Of a stretch of 64,000 bases of DNA, positions 57,716-64,000 are shown in pieces. The DNA lies in assembly GCF_003610805.1 (NCBI RefSeq), contig NZ_RAPF01000007.1, forward strand, positions 62,001 to 126,000. The letters run 5' to 3'. Below the pieces are notes generated by a model. That model was not told the DNA's origin. It did no database searches and worked only from the letters and a program-made list of their open reading frames with translations. The DNA is from Altericroceibacterium spongiae (lineage in GTDB: Bacteria > Pseudomonadota > Alphaproteobacteria > Sphingomonadales > Sphingomonadaceae). The translations under genes were made by a program, and so were the position numbers. Position 1 is the first letter of the stretch, and each line of letters opens with the position of its first letter.

Positions 57716-60700
57716 ATGAGCTTCCGCAATATCTCTGCCTGGTCGATCCGCAACCCGATCGTTCCACTGCTTTTATTCGCCGGATTGCTGCTGGCCGGGA
57801 TGGTCAGCTTTTCCCGCATGGAAGTGCAGGATAATCCGGATATCGAATTTCCTCTGGTAATCGTGCAGATTTCACTGCCCGGTGCTGCGCCCACGGAAAT
57901 CGAGAATCAGATCACCCAGCGCGTCGAAGCGGCGGTCAATACGATCAACGGGGTCGATCAGATCACCTCTACCGCGGAAGAAGGGTCGAGCCAGACCGAA
58001 ATTCAGTTCGATCTTGGCACGAATATCAACGAAGCGGTCAACGACGTTAAAAACCAGATCGACCAGATTCGCGGGGAGTTGCCCGAAGGAATCCTCGAAC
58101 CCTATGTCTTCAAGGTCGAGACGGCCAATAATACGCTGGTCTATTTCGGTATCGCTGCCGATGACATGACCATGGAGCAGCTTTCCTGGTTTGTGGACGA
58201 CACGGTGACCAAAAGGTTGCTGAGTATTCCCGGTCTTGCCGAAGTAAACCGTTCGGGTGGTGTCGATCGCGAGATTCTCGTCATTCTCGATCCGGCGAAG
58301 ATGCAGTCGCTTGGCGTAACCGCAACCGAAGTGAATCAGACGCTGCGGGCGCTCAATGTGAATGCGGCGGGTGGTCGGGCCGAAATTGCCGGTTCGCGCC
58401 AGTCGGTCCGGGTGCTCGGTAACGCCGAAGATGCCTATGATTTGTCGCAAACGCAGATTTCGCTGGGCAACGGGCGGACTATCAAACTTTCCGACATTGC
58501 CTCGGTGCAGGATAAATATGGCGAAGTCACCTCAGTTAGCCGGATCAATGGCAAGCAGGTGGTGACGTTCGGTGTCAGCCGCGCGCGCGGGGCATCCGAT
58601 GTGACCGTCTATGATGAAGCGGTGGAAGTGCTGAAGAAAATCGAGGCGGAAAATCCGGGCGTGAGGTTTACCCGGCTCTATACCACCGTCGATTACACCA
58701 AGCAGCAATATGAAAGCTCGATCGCGGCGATGATCGAAGGGGCCGTGCTGGCCGTTGTCGTGGTGTTCTTCTTCCTGCGCGACTGGCGGGCGACGATCAT
58801 TGCCGCGCTGGCTATTCCGCTTTCTGCTATTCCGACCTTCTGGTTCATGGACCTGCTGGGTTTCACGCTGAACCAGATGTCGCTGCTCGCGCTCGGACTG
58901 GTGGCCGGTGTGCTGGTCGATGACGCAATTGTCGAGATCGAGAATATCGTGCGCCATATGCGCATGGGTAAAACTGCCTATCAGGCGGCGATCGACGCTG
59001 CCGATGAAATCGGCCTCGCCGTGGTGGCGACGACCTTCTCTATCGTTGCGGTGTTCTTCCCGGTGGCCCTGATGCCCGGCGTTGCAGGGCAGTTCTTCAA
59101 GAATTTCGGCCTCACCGTGGTGGTGTCAGTGCTGATGAGTCTGGCCGTGGCGCGCATGATCACGCCCATGGTTGCGGCCTATTTCCTGAAAGCGCATGGC
59201 CATGCCGAACATGGCGGCGGATGGCTGATGGATCGTTATCTGTCCGTTTTGCGCTGGTCGCTCAGTGAAGGCCGGGTAAAAAATTATCGCAGCCGGCGCC
59301 AGAGGGCCGATGGGTCGGTACGGCTGCGCACACGCTTCGCCTCGCGCTTTCTCGATCATCGTTTGTGGATGATGGGGATTGGCCTTGCGGCCTTTATGCT
59401 GACGATTTTCTGTGCAGGCGTGTTGCCCAAGCAGTTCTTCCCCGATGCCGACAGCGATTTCAGCCGTCTTACTATCGAGATGGTGCCGGGCACGACGATC
59501 GAGCAGACCGGTGAAGTCACGCATAAGGTTGCGGCCATGTTGCGGGACCAGCCCGAGGTGGAATTTGCACTGGAACGGGTGCGGGAAGGCAATGCCACCA
59601 TTTCGCTGACGCTGTCGCCTGACCGTCCGCGCAGCAGCGTGGAATTCGAGCGTGCCATGACGCCGGTCTTGCAGAAAATCCCCGATGCGCGGATCAATTT
59701 CGAAGGCAATAATCCCGGCAGTGGCGGGCGCCCGATTCAGGTGATGCTATCGGGCTCCGACCCGGAAAAGCTTAATCAGGCGGCAGCGCAGCTCGTAGAG
59801 CAGATGAAGGGTGTGGACGGTGCCGTCAGCCCGCGGATCGACGCCGATCTCCAGCGCCCTGAAATCATCATCAAACCGCGTGAGGATCTGGCCTCGAGCC
59901 TTGGCGTATCGACCTCGGCCATCAGCCAGACGGTTCGTATCGCGACACTGGGCGATATCGATCAGAATGCGGCAAAATTTTCGCTATCCGACCGCCAGAT
60001 TCCGATCCGGGTGCGGCTGTCCGAAAAGGCCCGGCGCGATATTTCGGTTATCCGCAATCTGCCGGTGCAGACAGCCACTGGTGGTTCTGTGCCGCTGAGC
60101 CGGGTGGCGGATATCAGTTTCGGATCAGGCCCGACGACAATCGATCGTTTCAATCAGCAGCGTCGCATTTTCGTCAGCGCCGATCTTGCACCCGGCATTT
60201 CCAAAGGCACGGTGATGGAGCGAATCAACAATTTGCCGATCATGCGTGAATTGCCGACCGGTATTTCCAATGCACCTTTTGGCGAGGACAAGTTTCAGGC
60301 CGAATTGATCGCTAATTTCGAGATCGCTCTGGTCACCGGTATTTTCCTGGTCTTCGGTGTGCTGGTTCTGCTCTATCACCGCCTGGTTTCGCCGCTTGTG
60401 AACATGAGTTCGCTGTTTCTGGCCCCGTTAGGCGGCTTTCTGGCCCTCCTTGCGCTCGGTCAGCCTATCTCTTTGCCGGTCTTTATCGGTGTTTTGATGC
60501 TGTTCGGGATCGTGGCGAAGAATTCCATTCTGCTGATCGACTTCGCTATCGAGGAAATGGCAGCCGGGGCAAGCCGGTTCGATGCTATTGTCGAAGCGGG
60601 TCATAAACGTGCTCAGCCTATTCTGATGACGACGGTCGCTATGACGGCGGGCATGGTGCCAACGGCTCTGTCACTGTCCGGCGATGCCGCCTGGCGCGCG

Positions 60701-60889
60701 CCGATGGGCGTGGTCGTGATTGGCGGGTTGCTGCTCTCCACGCTGCTCACGCTGCTGATTGTGCCGGCCGGTTTCAGTCTGGCGGACGGTCTCGAAAAGC
60801 GTATCGGCCCGTGGCTTCGCACCCGTGTGTTGACTTACGATCCCAGTCATGCGGATAACGGTTCTTCCCACGCTCATCCGGCGGAGTAA
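57716..60889 (+). CDS. RND efflux transporter permease subunit (HAE1/AcrB-like)
   Basis: 1057 aa, full length with 12 predicted transmembrane helices arranged as two repeats of six, each with a large periplasmic loop. It starts with [20 protein letters not shown]. The proton-relay helix 4 has [17 protein letters not shown] (paired Asp), and the second repeat has [47 protein letters not shown] is helix 2 region. It exports hydrophobic compounds; the substrate range is unknown. A charged stretch ([19 protein letters not shown], about residue 523) extends the central linker compared with AcrB. Confidence 0.94.
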   Translation: MSFRNISAWSIRNPIVPLLLFAGLLLAGMVSFSRMEVQDNPDIEFPLVIVQISLPGAAPTEIENQITQRVEAAVNTINGVDQITSTAEEGSSQTEIQFDLGTNINEAVNDVKNQIDQIRGELPEGILEPYVFKVETANNTLVYFGIAADDMTMEQLSWFVDDTVTKRLLSIPGLAEVNRSGGVDREILVILDPAKMQSLGVTATEVNQTLRALNVNAAGGRAEIAGSRQSVRVLGNAEDAYDLSQTQISLGNGRTIKLSDIASVQDKYGEVTSVSRINGKQVVTFGVSRARGASDVTVYDEAVEVLKKIEAENPGVRFTRLYTTVDYTKQQYESSIAAMIEGAVLAVVVVFFFLRDWRATIIAALAIPLSAIPTFWFMDLLGFTLNQMSLLALGLVAGVLVDDAIVEIENIVRHMRMGKTAYQAAIDAADEIGLAVVATTFSIVAVFFPVALMPGVAGQFFKNFGLTVVVSVLMSLAVARMITPMVAAYFLKAHGHAEHGGGWLMDRYLSVLRWSLSEGRVKNYRSRRQRADGSVRLRTRFASRFLDHRLWMMGIGLAAFMLTIFCAGVLPKQFFPDADSDFSRLTIEMVPGTTIEQTGEVTHKVAAMLRDQPEVEFALERVREGNATISLTLSPDRPRSSVEFERAMTPVLQKIPDARINFEGNNPGSGGRPIQVMLSGSDPEKLNQAAAQLVEQMKGVDGAVSPRIDADLQRPEIIIKPREDLASSLGVSTSAISQTVRIATLGDIDQNAAKFSLSDRQIPIRVRLSEKARRDISVIRNLPVQTATGGSVPLSRVADISFGSGPTTIDRFNQQRRIFVSADLAPGISKGTVMERINNLPIMRELPTGISNAPFGEDKFQAELIANFEIALVTGIFLVFGVLVLLYHRLVSPLVNMSSLFLAPLGGFLALLALGQPISLPVFIGVLMLFGIVAKNSILLIDFAIEEMAAGASRFDAIVEAGHKRAQPILMTTVAMTAGMVPTALSLSGDAAWRAPMGVVVIGGLLLSTLLTLLIVPAGFSLADGLEKRIGPWLRTRVLTYDPSHADNGSSHAHPAE

Positions 60890-60904
60890 TCGGGAAGGAG
60901 AGAT

Positions 60905-62194
60905 ATGGCAGGCAGCTTTGATCAGCGCCCGGATTCCGGTGAAGCTGCCTCACTGTCTTCTCCTGTAGCGGATCGCGGACGCCCTATGCGGATCATTGCT
61001 GCCGGCCTGCTGCTGCTGATGGCGGCCATTTTTCTGGTGGCCCGTCATTTCGAACCGTCCTATCCGGTGCTGAGTTACCCTATCGCTTTTAGCGAAGCGG
61101 CAATGGTTGGCGGGCTGGCCGACTGGTTTGCGGTGACGGCACTGTTCCGCCATCCGCTGGGTCTGCCGATTCCTCATACGGCAATCATTCCGGAAAAGAA
61201 GAACCGCATCGCCGACAATATGGCGAAGTTCCTGCAGGCGAATTTCCTCACACCCGACGTGGTGGCCCGGCGTATGCGCTCTTTCAATCTGGCGCGTGCT
61301 GCAGGCGATTTCCTGATTGCCCCGTCCGGTGGCGGAGCCTCCCGGTTTCGGACGGGGGCAGGCGAATTACTGGCCGATATTCTGGAGTCTCTGGATCCTG
61401 ACCGGCTTGGCAATCAGGTTCGTGCGGGACTGAAGTCCCAACTCGATAAGGTCGAGCTTTCACCTCTTCTTGGGCAGGCTTTGCAGAGTGCCATTGCCGA
61501 TAAGCGTCATCTTCCTCTGCTCGACAATATGATCCGCTGGGCGGGCGTTGCGCTGGAACAAAATGAAGAGCTGGTTCGCGATATGGTGCGACAGCGCGCC
61601 AATGCGCTGGTACGCTGGACGGGGCTGGATGAACGACTGGCTAATTCAGTGCTCGATGGCCTTTACAAATTGCTGGCCGAGATTCTCATCAATCCTCAGC
61701 ATCCTTTGCGGTTGAAAGTGGAAGAGGGGCTGGAAAAATATGCTCATGCGCTCATCTATGACGCCGTAACGCGTGAAAAGGTCGAGCATCTCAAACATGA
61801 GATTATCGACAATCCTGCCGTGGGAAACTGGTGGCAGGGTGTATGGGAAAGGATGCGCCTCGCCATGATCGATATGGCGCGCAATCCCGATGGCGCTTTG
61901 TCCGATCATCTTGGCGGTACACTTAGCGAACTGGGGCAGGCCTTACGCGAAGATGAGCAGCTACAGGCACAGATAAACCGTTTCGCCCGGCGGACGGCAG
62001 TGGGCCTGACCTCACGGCATGGCGGCCATATCGTTCAGCTTGTATCGGAAACGGTAAGGCGCTGGGATGCGCGTACCATTTCCGATAGAATTGAGGGGGC
62101 GGTTGGCCGCGATCTCCAGTTTATCCGGATCAATGGAACGCTGGTCGGCGGGCTGGTCGGCCTCGCCATTCATATTGTGGATCAGCTATTGTGA
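60905..62194 (+). CDS. DUF445 family membrane protein
   Basis: 429 aa. An N-terminal transmembrane segment (IIAAGLLLLMAAIFLVARHF) and a C-terminal one (LVGGLVGLAIHIVDQLL) bracket a long helical body. The family signature is FSEAAMVGGLADWFAVTALFRHPLGLPIPHTAIIPEKKNRI. DUF445 (YheB/YjiN-like) proteins are of unknown function. It begins 15 bp after the RND pump with an AAGGAGAG ribosome site, so it may be part of the efflux transcript. The stop overlaps the next gene by GTGA. Confidence 0.9.
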   Translation: MAGSFDQRPDSGEAASLSSPVADRGRPMRIIAAGLLLLMAAIFLVARHFEPSYPVLSYPIAFSEAAMVGGLADWFAVTALFRHPLGLPIPHTAIIPEKKNRIADNMAKFLQANFLTPDVVARRMRSFNLARAAGDFLIAPSGGGASRFRTGAGELLADILESLDPDRLGNQVRAGLKSQLDKVELSPLLGQALQSAIADKRHLPLLDNMIRWAGVALEQNEELVRDMVRQRANALVRWTGLDERLANSVLDGLYKLLAEILINPQHPLRLKVEEGLEKYAHALIYDAVTREKVEHLKHEIIDNPAVGNWWQGVWERMRLAMIDMARNPDGALSDHLGGTLSELGQALREDEQLQAQINRFARRTAVGLTSRHGGHIVQLVSETVRRWDARTISDRIEGAVGRDLQFIRINGTLVGGLVGLAIHIVDQLL

Positions 62195-62733
62195 GCGAGG
62201 GCCCTCTATTGTTCACTGAGCGGCTCGAATTGTGGAAACCGCAGCCGCATGACATGCACGAAGCGATAGCACTGGCCCGCCATGAGGAAACCGCTCGCTT
62301 TCTCGGCGGGAACAAAACCTATGCTGAAGATGTGACGCGCTTCATGCGCCATACGGGAAGCTGGCTGCTTTTCGGTTACGGCAATTTCATGCTCCGCAAA
62401 CGCGGTGAATTGCCGATTCTTGGCACATTGTCGATTTTTTACAGCTGGCGCGACCTGGGGGACGATATGGATGGCCACCCCGAAGCAGGATGGATTCTTC
62501 GACAGGGCATGGCGGGGCAAGGCTATGCCTATGAAGCTATGAGCGCCATTCTGGAATGGTTCGACGCACAGCACCGTCTGCCACTCAATTGTATGATAGA
62601 ATTAAACAATACAGCTTCGATCAGACTGGCTGGAAAGCTGGGTTTCGAACGCATGCGCCAGACTGAATTGTCGGATGGCACCGTTGTGCAGCTCTTTCAT
62701 CGGGAAGCGGGGGGAATGCGTAATCCGATATAA
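62191..62733 (+). CDS. GNAT family N-acetyltransferase
   Basis: 180 aa from GTG 62191, overlapping the DUF445 stop. LFTERLELWKPQPHDMHEAIA opens the GNAT fold. The acetyl-CoA loop reads WILRQGMAGQGYAYEAM, and NNTASIRLAGKLGFERM is the C-terminal motif, as in RimJ/RimL-type enzymes. The acceptor is unknown. It is the last gene of the plus-strand run, ending in a strong terminator. Confidence 0.9.
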   Translation: MSEGPLLFTERLELWKPQPHDMHEAIALARHEETARFLGGNKTYAEDVTRFMRHTGSWLLFGYGNFMLRKRGELPILGTLSIFYSWRDLGDDMDGHPEAGWILRQGMAGQGYAYEAMSAILEWFDAQHRLPLNCMIELNNTASIRLAGKLGFERMRQTELSDGTVVQLFHREAGGMRNPI

Positions 62734-62763
62734 AAAGAGCGGGAAACCATCCCGCTCTTTTTG
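62732..62763. terminator. strong rho-independent terminator between GNAT and etfA
   Basis: AAAAAGAGCGGGA (from 62732) pairs with TCCCGCTCTTTTT (to about 62763), a GC core with A and T tracts on either side. It can terminate transcription in both directions and serves the GNAT gene and the convergent etfA. Confidence 0.9.
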
Positions 62764-62783
62764 TCTGTTCCGTGCTGAGTATA

Positions 62784-63719
62784 TCAGAGCTTGCCGGTAA
62801 GTTCCGGCACGGCATCGAACAGGTCGGCAACCAGGCCGATATCGGCAATCTGGAAGATCGGGGCGTCTTCGTCCTTATTGATCGCAACGATGGTCTTCGA
62901 ATCCTTCATGCCGGCAAGATGCTGAATCGCGCCCGAAATACCCACGGCAATGTAAAGTTCCGGGGCAACAATCTTGCCGGTCTGACCGACTTGATAGTCA
63001 TTCGAAATATAACCCGCGTCGACGGCGGCGCGTGAAGCCCCTACCGCTGCGCCCAGCTTATCTGCCAGAGGCGTGATGACCTGCTCGAACGTATCTGCAT
63101 CCTTGAGCGCCCGCCCGCCGGAAACGACGATTTTTGCGCTGGTGAGATCGGGGCGTTCGCTTTCGGACGCTTCCAGACCGACAAAGCTCGACAGGCCGGC
63201 ATCGCCGGTGCCGCTAATATCTTCGATGCTGGCCGACCCACCTTCCAAAGCCGCCTTGTCGAAAGCAGTGCCACGTACGGTAATAACCAGTTTGGAGTCC
63301 GAAGATTCGACGGTGGCGATGGCGTTGCCGGCATAGATCGGCCGAGCGAAAGTCTTTTCGCCCTCAACGGCCACGATATCGGAAATCTGCATGACATCGA
63401 GCTTGGCCGCGACGCGCGGGGCGATATTCTTGCCGCTACTGGTTGCCGATACCAGGAACGCATCGTACCCGCCCATCAGACCTGTCACCAAAGGCGCAAT
63501 ATTTTCTGCCAGCATCTTGGCGTAAGCGGGATCCGTAGCAAGCAGAACCTTTTCGACGCCGGCAATTTTAGCCGCAGCATCGGCAGCCTGTCTGGCTTCG
63601 TCACTGTCGCCTGCCACCAGAGCATGCACAGCGCCGATCTTGGCCGCTGCGGTGATGGTGGAAAGAGAAGATTCCTTTACGGTACCTGCTTCATGTTCGA
63701 CGAGAACGAGGACAGTCAT
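62784..63719 (-). CDS. etfA: electron transfer flavoprotein, alpha subunit
   Basis: 311 aa, full length. The N-terminal domain begins [21 protein letters not shown]. The C-terminal FAD-binding domain has the signature [75 protein letters not shown], ending with [12 protein letters not shown]. With EtfB it accepts electrons from acyl-CoA and related dehydrogenases and passes them to ETF-ubiquinone oxidoreductase. The start overlaps the etfB stop by 4 bp. Confidence 0.96.
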   Translation of the reverse strand: MTVLVLVEHEAGTVKESSLSTITAAAKIGAVHALVAGDSDEARQAADAAAKIAGVEKVLLATDPAYAKMLAENIAPLVTGLMGGYDAFLVSATSSGKNIAPRVAAKLDVMQISDIVAVEGEKTFARPIYAGNAIATVESSDSKLVITVRGTAFDKAALEGGSASIEDISGTGDAGLSSFVGLEASESERPDLTSAKIVVSGGRALKDADTFEQVITPLADKLGAAVGASRAAVDAGYISNDYQVGQTGKIVAPELYIAVGISGAIQHLAGMKDSKTIVAINKDEDAPIFQIADIGLVADLFDAVPELTGKL

Positions 63720-64000
63720 GCGTTTACTCCCAAGGCTTTGAGTTTTGCCACTAGCTCGTCCACGGAACCAACTTTCTCGCCTGCCTGGCGTAAGGGAGGT
63801 TCGGCCACTTTCAGCGTTTTGAGGCGAGGGGAGATATCGACGCCGTAATCCTCCGGAGTCTTTTCATCCATCGGTTTTTTCTTGGCCTTCATGATATTGG
63901 GCAAGGATGCATAACGCGGCTCATTGAGTCGGAGATCAGCGGTGACGATGGCCGGGAGGCTGAGTTTCACCGTTTCGAGGCCATCATCGACTTCCCGAAT
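63716..64000 (-). CDS. etfB: electron transfer flavoprotein, beta subunit (partial, 5' end outside window)
   Basis: About 94 residues of the C-terminus are visible. [35 protein letters not shown] is the conserved C-terminal recognition-loop region of EtfB, followed by [12 protein letters not shown] and an end in [10 protein letters not shown]. It lies directly upstream of etfA with a 4-bp overlap, the standard order. The N-terminal part is outside the window; nothing suggests a broken gene. Confidence 0.94.
   Translation of the reverse strand: MREVDDGLETVKLSLPAIVTADLRLNEPRYASLPNIMKAKKKPMDEKTPEDYGVDISPRLKTLKVAEPPLRQAGEKVGSVDELVAKLKALGVNA

Noticed and set aside
56434-57894. 486-codon minus-strand frame opposite the RND adaptor
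   Set aside because: Shadow frame; the adaptor has clear lipoyl and barrel motifs on the plus strand.
1-64000. CRISPR arrays, tRNA/rRNA genes, insertion sequences, prophage
   Set aside because: No regularly spaced repeats, no cloverleaf with conserved T-loop sequence in the gaps, no transposase, integrase or phage structural motifs seen.

Overview
The window is alphaproteobacterial, most likely Sphingomonadales (Sphingomonadaceae or Erythrobacteraceae). The evidence is the combination of a CarD regulator, a 7Fe ferredoxin next to an S4-domain protein and a SUV3-like helicase, a DUF1192 protein divergent from a PIG3-type quinone oxidoreductase, the cell-cycle proteins SciP (DUF1153) and TrcR (DUF1013), Coq7, and a DNA ligase paired with its dedicated exonuclease. 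Nearly all of it reads as compact chromosomal DNA with short gaps. I see no rRNA or tRNA genes, CRISPR arrays, insertion sequences or prophage genes.

Layout. 0-9.5 kb: partial msrC, a membrane-anchored sorbosone-dehydrogenase-like protein, a DUF815 ATPase, TsaC, a GIN-domain lipoprotein, carD, a BrkB-type membrane protein, and the fdxA / S4 / SUV3-helicase group. 9.7-14.6 kb: an M23 peptidase, hemB-GNAT-gamma carbonic anhydrase-DUF167, and a YoaK membrane protein. 14.6-16.1 kb: a lower-GC Fic protein whose promoter is built into a TTTACACAAA palindrome. 16.1-20.6 kb: ATP-dependent DNA ligase plus exonuclease, then an M1 peptidase. 20.7-24.6 kb: clpA, DUF1192, quinone oxidoreductase. 24.7-31 kb: a three-gene type I secretion operon (TolC, HlyD, ABC) divergent from a cadherin-repeat surface protein. 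31.2-33.2 kb: a metallophosphoesterase-glycosyltransferase pair resembling a PlcP-Agt lipid-remodelling operon. 33.3-35.8 kb: trcR, and a bactofilin overlapping an M23 peptidase.

36-43.8 kb is a long plus-strand housekeeping run: proA, an aldo/keto reductase, nadD, rsfS, rlmH, an EnvC-like activator, a CtpA-type protease, dsbB, coq7 and a small secreted protein. 44.4-47.8 kb: wecB-wecC (UDP-ManNAcA synthesis) converging on fabI. 47.8-55.1 kb: a second BrkB protein, a DnaJ-family co-chaperone, pdxH, a cation diffusion facilitator, a PhzF protein, a beta-lactamase-fold serine hydrolase, a small conserved protein and mnmA. 55.2-64 kb: sciP, a GlsB-type stress membrane protein, an RND efflux adaptor and pump, DUF445, a GNAT enzyme, then etfA and the end of etfB.

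Cell-envelope work dominates: three M23/LytM proteins, bactofilin, a CtpA protease, type I secretion, RND efflux, two BrkB proteins and lipid or sugar enzymes. The most interesting non-coding signals are the Fic promoter palindrome, a hairpin covering the ribosome-binding site of the cadherin-repeat gene, and a 12-bp inverted repeat before the RND efflux genes. All functional calls come from motif recognition by eye; no database search was run.
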